Assembly: GCA_964568355.1 (NCBI GenBank)
Contig: CAZMRK010000061.1
Coordinates: forward strand, 1 to 9,356
DNA length: 9,356 nt
Origin: JAJPJX01 sp964568355
GTDB lineage: Bacteria; Acidobacteriota; Terriglobia; Bryobacterales; Bryobacteraceae
Direction: 5' to 3'
The notes below the pieces were generated by a model. That model searched no databases. It saw only the letters and a list, made by a program, of their open reading frames with translations, and was not told where the DNA came from. The translations under genes were made by a program, and so were the position numbers. Below, piece after piece: positions 1-6,988 of the stretch. Position 1 is the first letter of the stretch; each line of letters starts with the position of its first letter.

Positions 1-387
1 GAGACCATGGAGCGGCTGCTTGACCAGCTTGGCCTGGAGAAGGTGAGGCGCAGCAAAGGATACATGCTTTCGGGCGGCGAGCGGCGGCGCGTCGAGATTG
101 CGCGTTCGCTGGTGATCGATCCCCACTTTCTGCTCCTTGACGAGCCCTTTTCCGGAATCGATCCCATCCAGGTGCTCGAACTGCAGCGCATCATCTTCGA
201 CCTGAAGCGCTCCGGCATCGGCATCCTGGTCACCGACCACAACGTGCGGGAAACGCTGGTGGTCACCGACCGGGCCTACATCATCAACAACGGCCGCATC
301 TTCCGCGCCGGAAGCCCGGAGGCCCTGGGCCGCGACCCCGAGGTGAAGCGAGTCTACCTGGGCGAATCCTTCAGCCTGCGAGTCTGA
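1..387 (+). CDS. lptB: LPS export ABC transporter ATP-binding protein LptB (C-terminal part, 5' end outside window)
   Basis: This is the cytoplasmic ATPase that, in the family, powers LptFG-mediated extraction of lipopolysaccharide from the inner membrane. The frame is open from the first base, so the ATG at 7 is probably an internal methionine; about 128 C-terminal residues are present of a protein usually near 240. Visible in order are the ABC signature LSGGERRRVEIARS, the Walker B stretch FLLLDEPFSGIDP with its catalytic Glu, and the switch-His segment TDHNVRETL. The tail KRVYLGESFSL matches the LptB ending closely and separates it from generic ABC ATPases such as LivF/LivG. Walker A and the Q-loop lie upstream of the window. 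It is convergent with everything downstream. In many Gram-negatives rpoN and hpf follow lptB; here neither follows within the 523-base gap. The assignment is confident; only the start is unknown. Confidence 0.93.
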   Translation, partial: ETMERLLDQLGLEKVRRSKGYMLSGGERRRVEIARSLVIDPHFLLLDEPFSGIDPIQVLELQRIIFDLKRSGIGILVTDHNVRETLVVTDRAYIINNGRIFRAGSPEALGRDPEVKRVYLGESFSLRV

Positions 388-391
388 AAAA

Positions 392-463
392 GCAACCGCA
401 GGTGGGCGAGATACGCAGATAAGACTTACGTGTTCTTTCTGCGTGCATCTGCGTGGAGGTTGC
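392..463. repeat. Imperfect inverted repeat downstream of lptB, possible terminator or dispersed repeat
   Basis: Two pairs of complementary arms nest here: GCAACC (392-397) with GGTTGC (458-463), and ACGCAGAT (413-420) with ATCTGCGT (447-454). The right half also repeats directly, CTGCGTG then CTGCGTGG at 440-456. The spacing between the two arm pairs differs on the left and right, so the hairpin would be bulged. The position, starting 5 bases after the lptB stop, fits a transcription terminator or 3' mRNA-end structure. There is no T-run after the right arm, so an intrinsic terminator is not proven. A dispersed intergenic repeat is equally possible and could only be told by copy number in the genome. 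Confidence 0.45.
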
Positions 464-529
464 CTTCCGGCTGTTCATAGCGTAGTGCCGCCGTCGGCTC
501 CACCGCCGTAGCCCACCTAGCCGGAATCG

Positions 530-847
530 TTACTTTCCAGTGCAAAATACCGATGCGCGACGCGAGCAGAGCGATATTGGCGAGCAACAGATCGAAACAG
601 AATAACCACTTTTTGTTCTGAATCGTCTAGGCGGTACGCCATTTGAGAAACGCACAACCCAGTCTGTGGGGAGAGTCTCTCGCTGAAGAAGTAGCGGAAT
701 TACACCGGAGAAGGCGCCAACGTCGTTGGTGGAGAGAGACAGATGTACGCCCGTCGCCTCATTCAAAAGAGTCACTGCAACGCGGGGCACTATGTTCCCG
801 AAAGAATAGCGGACATCACGGACGATCGTAGCGAGTGAGGTTTGGCT
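530..847 (-). pseudogene. Decayed N-terminal fragment of a carboxypeptidase-regulatory-like (TonB-receptor-type) protein
   Basis: Read on the - strand from 847, the open frame gives a segment with TIVRDVRYSFGNIVP, then VAVTLLNEATGV, then STNDVGAFS. This resembles the first beta strands of the carboxypeptidase-regulatory-like domain that starts many large Acidobacteria TonB-dependent receptors, where a pattern like G-x-V-x-D-x-(S/T)-G-x-(I/V)-(V/I)-P, then V-T-L-x-N-x-x-T-G, then T-N-x-x-G-x-(Y/F) is typical. After about residue 50 the likeness fades: the expected P-P-G-x-Y strand is missing and the frame becomes Cys/Arg/Ser rich, then stops at 530. In-frame TGA at 848-850 closes it upstream, with no signal peptide, RBS or start before it. 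A protein of this type is usually over 1000 residues, so this can only be a relic. A short real gene starting at the GTG at 790 (86 residues) is the alternative but seems unlikely. Recognition is by eye only. Confidence 0.48.
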
Positions 848-910
848 TCAGAAGGGTTACGCTCCAAATCCATTGCTCGGCAGGTTTAGATCATGAGCCC
901 CAGAAAGCTG

Positions 911-2218
911 TCAAGAACTCCTTGAGAGAAAGGGCAGCGGCTTCCCGTCGGCCAGCTTAAAGGGGCGGCCGATATTGCTGAAGTACTCCTTCTGGTAGTC
1001 GATTCCCAGTTTCTGGTAGATGCTGGCGACGAGATCCGGCACCTCGACGGGGTGGTCGCGGACCTGGGCTCCGTCGGAGTCCGAAGCCCCCCAGACCTGG
1101 CCCCCGGGAACTCCAGCGCCGGCGATCACCAGGGAAAAGACATTTGGCCAGTGGTCCCGCCCGGCATTGACATTGACCTCGGGCGTGCGGCCGAACTCGC
1201 CGGTCATAATCACCAGGGTGGAGGCAAGCATTCCGCGCTGATGCAGATCTTCGACCAGGGCGGAAAAAGCCCGATCCAACTCGGGGAGGTAACGATCGGC
1301 GAGATTCTCGAAGACCTTGGAGTGGTGATCCCATTTGTAATAGCCGTTGGAAACGGTCACAAACCGCACGCCATTCTCGACCAGACGCCGCGCCAACAGG
1401 GCGCCCTGGCCGAGCGAGGTTCTGCCGTAGCGCTCGCGGACTTTTTCGGGCTCATTCTGGATAGCGAACGCCCGCCTGGTCTGCGGGGAACGGATCAAGG
1501 CAGAGGCGGTCTGGTGGAAGGCATCCACCGTTTCAAATGCGCCGCTTGAATCGAACCGGCGGAAATCCGAATCGACCAGGGACAGGAGCGAATTGCGCCG
1601 GTCCATGCGCGCCCAGTCCACGTCCATGGGGAGGCTGATGTCTCTCACCGCAAATTTCGAATTGTTCGGGTCGCCGGTTTCAAAGGGTGCGAACTTGGCC
1701 GGGATCACACCCGATCCCTCCCACAGGCCGGTCATGCCCGGAATCGAGATATAGGGCGGGAGTTCATTGCGGGGGCCGAGTTCCCTCACCACGACCGCAC
1801 CCAGGCTCGGATGGTGCACGGTGGCGAGGGGTTCGTGGCCGCTAAGGACCAAGTAAGACGCTTTTTCGTGCACGCTGTTCTTATGCGTCATGGAACGGAC
1901 GATCAAATACTTGTCGGCCTGGCGCGCCATGAGGGGAAGGTGCTCGCAGATGCGGATGCCGGAGACGTTGGTCTCGATCGGCTTGAAGAGACCGCGAAAT
2001 TCTTTGCGAGCCTCGGGCTTCATATCGAGAGTATCGATATGGCTCATTCCTCCGCTGAGAAGAATATGGATGACCGAAATATCGGCTGGTGCTGGCGCCG
2101 CTGCGCGCGCCCGCAGGGCCAACACGTCAGCCCATGCCAGCGACCCGAACACTCCGATGGATCCCACTTTGAGAAAAGCACGACGTCCTATTTCTCGCGA
2201 TCCAGTCACACGATTCAC
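911..2218 (-). CDS. DUF1501 family protein, Tat-exported
   Basis: A 435-residue exported protein of the DUF1501 family, which is related to the alkaline phosphatase/sulfatase fold. Its reaction is not established. The N-terminus has a twin-arginine motif, GRRAFLKVG (residues 11-19), a hydrophobic stretch and an Ala-rich cleavage region near 38-42, so it is probably exported folded by Tat. Family marks are the early GGMSHIDTLDMKPEA (56-70), which corresponds to the usual G-G-x-S-x-(I/F)-D-x-(F/L)-D-x-K-P, and the late EFGRTP followed by GRDHW, which supply likely metal-ligand Asp/His residues of the superfamily. Length is normal. The start chosen is GTG at 2218: GGGAGG at 2223-2228 lies 4 bases before it, inside the 15-base gap after the upstream stop. 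A GTG three codons later would sit 13 bases from that site. It is the last gene of the three-gene operon; pairing with a DUF1549/DUF1553 protein is the usual context. Confidence 0.9.
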   Translation of the reverse strand: MNRVTGSREIGRRAFLKVGSIGVFGSLAWADVLALRARAAAPAPADISVIHILLSGGMSHIDTLDMKPEARKEFRGLFKPIETNVSGIRICEHLPLMARQADKYLIVRSMTHKNSVHEKASYLVLSGHEPLATVHHPSLGAVVVRELGPRNELPPYISIPGMTGLWEGSGVIPAKFAPFETGDPNNSKFAVRDISLPMDVDWARMDRRNSLLSLVDSDFRRFDSSGAFETVDAFHQTASALIRSPQTRRAFAIQNEPEKVRERYGRTSLGQGALLARRLVENGVRFVTVSNGYYKWDHHSKVFENLADRYLPELDRAFSALVEDLHQRGMLASTLVIMTGEFGRTPEVNVNAGRDHWPNVFSLVIAGAGVPGGQVWGASDSDGAQVRDHPVEVPDLVASIYQKLGIDYQKEYFSNIGRPFKLADGKPLPFLSRSS

Positions 2219-2222
2219 GATG

Positions 2223-2228
2223 CCTCCC
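2223..2228 (-). promoter_or_regulatory. Ribosome binding site of the DUF1501 gene
   Basis: GGGAGG on the - strand, 4 bases from the GTG start at 2218. It supports the non-ATG start and shows that this gene has its own ribosome entry within the operon. Confidence 0.65.
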
Positions 2229-2233
2229 GCGGT

Positions 2234-4672
2234 TCAATGGTTATAGAGAAATTCCTTGGAGTTCAGCAACGCCCATAGCAGGTCCTGGAATACGGGGACG
2301 CGCACCGTTCCCGGCCCTGCCGCGATTCGCTCCAGAACCGCAGCCTTCTCCGGCGGCCTGGCGTGCCGGGCAAGTACCGTCAAGAAGACACGGTCGGTAA
2401 TCTCCGCGTCGTCGAGTTCCGGCGCGGCCAGCCATTTCGCCAGCCGGCCGTCTGGCGATGCAACCTTCTGGTTCAATGTGCCGCCATTCATGAGGTGCAG
2501 CACCTGGCTGATGCTGGGATCTTCCTTGCGCTCCTGCGCAAACTCGCGGTCCGCCACCCTGCCGAAGGCCGTGAGCAGATAGGAAGGCGCGCCGTGGGGA
2601 ATCTGCATGGCGCGAGTGCCAGGGGCCCAACCGGTGAAGCGTTCTTCGATACCAGTCACCTGAACTACCGCGTCCATCAACTCCTCGGCGCTCAGGCGGC
2701 GCAGGTAATAGTGGGAGTAGTTGGTGGTGTCGTGGCGATTGGAATCATTGGGCAAGGAAGACAACTGGTAAGCCCGCGAGTTCAGGATGACTCGTTCCAG
2801 ATGCTTGATGCTGTAGGAGTGTGCTACGAAATCGGCAGCCAGGGCATCCAGCAACTCCGGATGCGACGGCGGGTTGGTAATGCGAAAGTCGTCGACAGGC
2901 TCCACGATGCCACGCGCGAAGTATCGCCGCCAGATACGATTGGCGATGGTGCGCGAGAAGAAGGAATTCTTCGGCGAGGTCACCCAGCGCGCCAGCGCCT
3001 GACGGACGTCCTCTCCCGGCCGCTCGGTTTCAGTGGGTCCGTCCAGGTACTTGGGAGTCACCCGCCGGCGGGTTTTGGGATGGATGACTTCGCCTTCATC
3101 CTTGAGATAGACATTGCTCTCAGAGCCGGCATTCACGAATTTTGTGTCCAGCCGTGCAAAGAATGCGGCGAAACCGTAGAAGTCGTCCAGAGTCCACTTT
3201 TCCCACGGATGATTGTGGCACCGGGCACATTCCAGCCTCACTCCGAGAAACGCCTGGCTGATATGGGTGGAGACATCGCCGGGATCGAGTTTTCTCGAAA
3301 CGAAATAAAAGTTGGAGGTCGGCTCGTAGAACAGGTTTCCCTGGCTGACGAGAAGTTCAGAAACCGTCCGGTTATAGGGTTTGTCTTCGAGAATCGATTG
3401 CCGAATCCAGTCGTAAAAGATCTTGGCGCCTTTGTCGCGGCTCTCATTGAAGCCAAGCCGAAACAGGTCGGCGAAGTAAGTGGCCCACGAGTCGGCCCTC
3501 TCGGGACGTTCCAGAAGCTGGTCGATGAGACGAGCGCGTTTGTGGGGTTCCCGGGACAAGAGAAAGGCCGTTGTCTCCTCCGGCGTAGGAAGGGTCCCCA
3601 GGACATCAAGATAGACGCGGCGAATGAAGTGCTCGTCGGTGGCTGATGAAGAAGCAACAATGTTCATCCGCCGAAGCTTGTCGAAAATGAACCGATCGAT
3701 ATAGTTGTCGGCCGCGATAGAGGGATAGTCCGGACCAGAAGGACGAGTGATCACGAAGACGCGCGCGGCGCTTGCGAGACCCAGCGTTCGCACCATGATG
3801 GTGGTTTCACCCGGCGCGATGGTCTTGAGCATTCCGCCGCGATTCACATCCACAATGGCCGGGTCATTGGACGTAAACTGCACTTTGTCCGTCAGATCTT
3901 CGACACTCCCGTCGCTATAACGGCCGGTGACCACCAGTTGCTGAGTTTGGCCGGTGCCGACCATCCAGCGCTCCGCAGGATAGATTGCCAGCGATGCCAG
4001 ACGGGGAGAGCCTGCGCTGTCATACTTCGCACCCCCGCGCAGCCATTCGCGGATTGCGTCGTATGCCAACGAATCCTTCTCGAAGCGCAGGCCGCCGCCG
4101 TGAGGAACCTGGAACGTGGGCTTCTTCAGAATGAGGCTCTCCTCGGGGCGGGCCAGGTTGACCCTTCTGCCATCGGCTGCCTTCACGATGGCTTCGTAGT
4201 CGAGGCTCGGCTCATATCCGAACAGGGATAGCTTGAAGCCCGCCTTGCCGCGAATAGAGCCGTGGCAGTTGGAGCCGGCGCATCCGAACTTGGTGAAGAT
4301 CGGAACGATGTCCCGCACGAAACTGAGTTCCTTCGCGTCACCGGCCGCCCGGACCTCAATGTTCGCGGAGGCGGTGATGCCATGGAAGGCGGCATCCACC
4401 CGGGACGTTCCCGGCGCAAAGGCCCGCAAAGTGCCCGGAGTGTCGATGCTGGCGACTGCCTGCGCGGACGACCCGATTTTGGCCTCGGCGGTTACGTCCC
4501 GGGCGAACCCTTGCGCATCGGTCCAAGTGACTACGAAATGCTGGCGCGTCCCGATGCCGTAGAGCACGATCCGATCGGGATGGATACTGAGTGCACCCGA
4601 ACCGGCAGTCGCGGAGCCGCTGGATATCCAGACCGCCACGGTGATGGCAGCAACGCGGAAAAGCGCGTTCAT
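2234..4672 (-). CDS. DUF1549/DUF1553 protein with Ig-like (Big_2) domains and cytochrome c-type heme motifs
   Basis: An 812-residue exported protein of the multidomain PSCyt/PSD1 type, frequent in Planctomycetota and Acidobacteriota; its function is unknown. In order: Sec signal peptide (1-24), bacterial Ig-like domain (about 28-108), a cytochrome-like segment with a C-x4-C-H motif, CAGSNCH (131-137), and the typical GFKLSLFGYEP after it, a second Ig-like domain (about 230-308), DUF1549 (about 318-525) containing a canonical C-x2-C-H, CARCH (482-486), and DUF1553 (about 565-800), ending in the characteristic SKEFLYNH. Two c-type hemes are therefore plausible, which would need cytochrome c maturation outside the cytoplasm. 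I take the ATG at 4672 because GGAGGG at 4678-4683 sits 5 bases before it; the ATG at 4690 would overlap the upstream stop (ATGA) but has its purine run about 12 bases away and gives a poorer signal peptide. It lies 14 bases after the PPC gene and 15 before the DUF1501 gene, so the three are almost certainly co-transcribed. Confidence 0.9.
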   Translation of the reverse strand: MNALFRVAAITVAVWISSGSATAGSGALSIHPDRIVLYGIGTRQHFVVTWTDAQGFARDVTAEAKIGSSAQAVASIDTPGTLRAFAPGTSRVDAAFHGITASANIEVRAAGDAKELSFVRDIVPIFTKFGCAGSNCHGSIRGKAGFKLSLFGYEPSLDYEAIVKAADGRRVNLARPEESLILKKPTFQVPHGGGLRFEKDSLAYDAIREWLRGGAKYDSAGSPRLASLAIYPAERWMVGTGQTQQLVVTGRYSDGSVEDLTDKVQFTSNDPAIVDVNRGGMLKTIAPGETTIMVRTLGLASAARVFVITRPSGPDYPSIAADNYIDRFIFDKLRRMNIVASSSATDEHFIRRVYLDVLGTLPTPEETTAFLLSREPHKRARLIDQLLERPERADSWATYFADLFRLGFNESRDKGAKIFYDWIRQSILEDKPYNRTVSELLVSQGNLFYEPTSNFYFVSRKLDPGDVSTHISQAFLGVRLECARCHNHPWEKWTLDDFYGFAAFFARLDTKFVNAGSESNVYLKDEGEVIHPKTRRRVTPKYLDGPTETERPGEDVRQALARWVTSPKNSFFSRTIANRIWRRYFARGIVEPVDDFRITNPPSHPELLDALAADFVAHSYSIKHLERVILNSRAYQLSSLPNDSNRHDTTNYSHYYLRRLSAEELMDAVVQVTGIEERFTGWAPGTRAMQIPHGAPSYLLTAFGRVADREFAQERKEDPSISQVLHLMNGGTLNQKVASPDGRLAKWLAAPELDDAEITDRVFLTVLARHARPPEKAAVLERIAAGPGTVRVPVFQDLLWALLNSKEFLYNH

Positions 4673-4677
4673 ACGAT

Positions 4678-4683
4678 CCCTCC
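4678..4683 (-). promoter_or_regulatory. Ribosome binding site deciding the start of the DUF1549/DUF1553 gene
   Basis: GGAGGG on the - strand, 5 bases before ATG 4672. It lies inside the six extra codons that the alternative start at 4690 would add, and so argues for the shorter protein. The same layout (stop, strong SD, start within 14-15 bases) recurs before the DUF1501 gene. Confidence 0.65.
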
Positions 4684-4686
4684 GTT

Positions 4687-6885
4687 TCATTTGCCGGTTC
4701 GGCTCCCTTCCGGCGCAGTGACTTGAACGATCACGGGGGCCGACTCGCCAAGAATGCGCCCGCTAACGATATCTCGCGCGATGAGCACCACTCTGGCCTC
4801 CGAATCACGCATGTCGGAGGCGGCCTGGACCGGCATCTCCAATTCCTCATTTCCAACGGGCACGCTGGTAGGGCTCATGCTCAACCCTGCCTGCCCGGTA
4901 TGGGCCTCAATCACGATAGATCCGCTGGCCTGCTCGAAATAAAACAAGTTCAACTTGAAGTGCGTGGACCCACCTTTGGTGACTTCCAGGCGAGCTGGGG
5001 CGGTGAGCAGAATGGGGGGCGGCTTCACGATTGTCAGATACACTTCCGACTCTTGCTCCGGGAGGAGCTTGAGGGCCCGATTCTTGCGGAAGACCGTGCC
5101 CAGGCGCTGTTCCGTGCGTCCATCGAAACTGCTTTCGGCGCGGATCCGAATCGAATAGGTGCCGGGACGGGCCTGGGGCCCAATGTGGATCGGTACATCC
5201 ACGACAGTTCCATCGACAAACAGATCTTCTCCATCGTTGCCCTTGAATGTGGTGTTTTTCGGCTCCGCCGCGACCCGCTCCGCGGTAACATTGTCCGGAG
5301 CGCCGTCCACCCAGAGCGTCACAGGCGCCCGCCATCCATCGACTTCCTGAATCCGGAAGTTCTCGATTTCACTGTCGGGATGTTTGAAGCACTCGACGGT
5401 ATGAACTCCACCGGTGCGGTGGACCTGCACGTGAATGGTGGCGTTTCTGCCGACATAAGCCGTGAGCTGGGGCGTGTGCACATTCACGTAGAAATCCGGA
5501 CGGACGGGTTGGATGGTGAGACGGTAGATGAATCCCGACCCGCCGCGGTACATCGCATCACGGATCAAGAGACGATAGCGCCCGGCTTGCGCAAAGCGGA
5601 AGACCATACGCGGGTCGTGAGTGGCAGGGTAATGGATGAAGGAGTTGGGCGCAGGATCATCCTCGAATGCCAGTTTCTTTCCATCCGGCGCCAACAAGGT
5701 TACAACGGGGTCGGCTCGCAAGCCCAAATCCCAGGATTGTGCATGAAACTCGTAGCGAGCGCCTGCGGGTGCATCGAACTCGTACACGTGTGTGCGGTGC
5801 AAGTAATCCCCGCCGCGTGCGGCGATTTCCGAATTGACAATCGCAGGAATTCGCAAGAGGAGGGGATGAGCCCGATCAGCCGCGCGGGAGTCGGCGACCG
5901 TTGTTTCGGGCAAGTCCGAAATATCAAACCGGAGCGGCGCAGCAAGTTCCTGCCGGTTCGCCGCGAGGTGCAAGCGATGACGGCCGGATCGCATTCCCGC
6001 CGGGACGGCGAGGCGGATCTTCAGCTCGGAAGTTGAACGCGCGACGACGTCTGCACGTCCGCCATCGTGGTCCAGCCAGACGTGACTTACGGTTTCCAGG
6101 TTGGCACCGCGGATGGTGAGTTCCGCTGTCGACCCACTTTGCGCGCCGGCCGGTACGGTGTAGAGCGGAAAACCCTGATCCGTGACGGTGAGTCGATAGT
6201 CCGCATTCGGCGCGCTGCGGCTGTAGCTGGCATTTACACGAATGAAATAGAGCCCGGTCCGCGCGAAAGTATACTCCAGGTGCGCATCTTTGGTGATGAA
6301 GTAGTCATCACAATAGGCGATCTCGCGCCTCTGTTCATCGAGCAGGGCCAAAGCAGGATCGAGTGCCGATCCGTTGCGCGCCGCCGCAATATCAAGGCTC
6401 AGAGTCTGGCCAGCGCGGGCACGAATGCGGAAAAAGTCGGCATCTTCCGCACCGGCAGTGCCATTGATGACAATCGGATAGGGGATTTCCTGAGCAGTGG
6501 CCGGCTTGTCATTGGGTTCAGTCTCGCTGAGTTCGCCCAATGAGCCTATCTCGAAAACACCGAGCGAGGTACCCGAGGGAGTGAAGAGACGAAACTCGTG
6601 AGTGCCGGTTTCAGCGTCAGGCGAGATGGTGACCTGAGCGTGGACCTTCCGAGACTTGGCGCTCAGAATTCTGGTGTGAATGCCGGGAGAGGCAAAAGCG
6701 AGGTGCGAGGCGCCGTCGAGGTTCTCTCCGCGGATGGTCAATTCCGCGGTGGTTCCGATACGCGCGCCATGTGGAAATACCGAGGCGATCTGAGGGGCCA
6801 TCGACGGCTCCGTTCCCGCCGCCACGCAACAAGCCGCTGTGCTCGCCAGCGCGATCCGAAAAAGGAAGGAGAACGGCAATTCCAT
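4687..6885 (-). CDS. Exported PPC (pre-peptidase C-terminal) and IPT/TIG-like domain protein
   Basis: A 732-residue exported beta-rich protein with no visible enzyme domain. A Sec-type signal peptide ends near residue 23 (two Cys at 19-20, but no good lipobox Leu at -3, so lipoprotein status is doubtful). It is followed by an IPT/TIG-like module (about 31-113, with SVFPHGARIGTTAELTIRG), a PPC domain (about 118-236) with the hallmark ETEPND at 121-126 and the closing strand YFIRV, a second IPT-like module (about 240-322, with AGAQSGSTAELTIRGANLE), a second PPC-like domain (about 345-460, with PVVTLLAPDG and YRLLIRD), and an uncharacterised C-terminal part that looks beta-rich. Such modules usually mediate binding or packing in the cell envelope. 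The ATG at 6885 has only a weak SD (GAGA, about 9 bases upstream). It is the first gene of the operon with the DUF1549/DUF1553 and DUF1501 genes, so a scaffold or substrate-binding partner role is a reasonable inference, not shown. Confidence 0.85.
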   Translation of the reverse strand: MELPFSFLFRIALASTAACCVAAGTEPSMAPQIASVFPHGARIGTTAELTIRGENLDGASHLAFASPGIHTRILSAKSRKVHAQVTISPDAETGTHEFRLFTPSGTSLGVFEIGSLGELSETEPNDKPATAQEIPYPIVINGTAGAEDADFFRIRARAGQTLSLDIAAARNGSALDPALALLDEQRREIAYCDDYFITKDAHLEYTFARTGLYFIRVNASYSRSAPNADYRLTVTDQGFPLYTVPAGAQSGSTAELTIRGANLETVSHVWLDHDGGRADVVARSTSELKIRLAVPAGMRSGRHRLHLAANRQELAAPLRFDISDLPETTVADSRAADRAHPLLLRIPAIVNSEIAARGGDYLHRTHVYEFDAPAGARYEFHAQSWDLGLRADPVVTLLAPDGKKLAFEDDPAPNSFIHYPATHDPRMVFRFAQAGRYRLLIRDAMYRGGSGFIYRLTIQPVRPDFYVNVHTPQLTAYVGRNATIHVQVHRTGGVHTVECFKHPDSEIENFRIQEVDGWRAPVTLWVDGAPDNVTAERVAAEPKNTTFKGNDGEDLFVDGTVVDVPIHIGPQARPGTYSIRIRAESSFDGRTEQRLGTVFRKNRALKLLPEQESEVYLTIVKPPPILLTAPARLEVTKGGSTHFKLNLFYFEQASGSIVIEAHTGQAGLSMSPTSVPVGNEELEMPVQAASDMRDSEARVVLIARDIVSGRILGESAPVIVQVTAPEGSRTGK

Positions 6886-6915
6886 ACGAGTATCTCAATC
6901 TGAGCGGAACCGTTT

Positions 6916-6931
6916 AGTTAATCGTTAAACT
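6916..6931. promoter_or_regulatory. Near-palindromic operator, copy 1 (before the PPC operon)
   Basis: AGTTAATCGTTAAACT on the + strand, a dyad centred on CG with one broken symmetric pair on each side of the centre. It is 14/16 identical to the perfect palindrome at 9240-9255. On the - strand the site begins directly at or inside the -10 region of the operon promoter and would cover the expected transcription start near 6925, which is a typical repressor position. An even-length palindrome with a central CpG is typical of LacI-family operators; that family assignment is inference, and no regulator gene is in the window. Confidence 0.6.
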
Positions 6932-6960
6932 ATACTACATAACCCGTAATGTCGAGGCAA
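6929..6960 (-). promoter_or_regulatory. Putative sigma70-type promoter of the PPC-DUF1549/1553-DUF1501 operon
   Basis: On the - strand TTGCCT (6960-6955) is followed by a 17-base spacer and TAGTAT (6937-6932). An overlapping better -10, TATAGT (6934-6929), matches the consensus at 5 of 6 but has no good -35. AT-richness is clearly higher than in the surrounding coding DNA. This leaves roughly 40 bases of leader before the ATG at 6885. The -10 abuts or overlaps operator copy 1. Confidence 0.45.
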
Positions 6961-6988
6961 TCCCGGGAAGGGAGACAAACGTCCGGCC

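Larger units (their letters stand above)
388..910. other. Convergent gene-poor gap between lptB and the DUF1501 gene
   Basis: Both flanking genes are transcribed into this 523-base stretch, so no promoter for them is needed here. I see no intact gene. It holds an inverted repeat at 392-463 and a probable coding remnant on the - strand at 530-847, both listed separately. Positions 464-529 show only a weak, diverged 15-base duplication (CCGCCGT at 488-494 and 503-509). I see nothing recognisable in 851-910, and no classical GC-stem plus T-run terminator for the DUF1501 operon. Confidence 0.7.

Noticed and set aside
488..517. Diverged 15-base tandem duplication (CCGCCGT...)
   Set aside because: Only two copies with mismatches in the second half; too weak to call a repeat element.
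643..831. A 62-codon + strand frame in the lptB-side gap
   Set aside because: Arg- and Glu-rich, with no SD and no family likeness; it is the complement of the receptor relic.
2363..3646. A 427-codon open frame on the + strand opposite the DUF1549/DUF1553 gene
   Set aside because: It is the complement of a clear multidomain gene; its translation shows no family motif, and long antisense frames are expected in GC-rich coding DNA.
4673..4690. The ATG at 4690 (ATGA overlap) as start of the DUF1549/DUF1553 gene
   Set aside because: The ATG at 4672 has GGAGGG 5 bases upstream and gives a better signal peptide; translational coupling at 4690 stays possible but is less supported.
4723..6036. A 437-codon open frame on the + strand opposite the PPC gene
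   Set aside because: Antisense shadow: no RBS, no recognisable domain, and the - strand protein has hallmark PPC and IPT motifs over the same bases.
6961..6988. GC-rich stretch after the MFS stop as an intrinsic terminator
   Set aside because: No complementary arms long enough for a stem and no T-run on the - strand.
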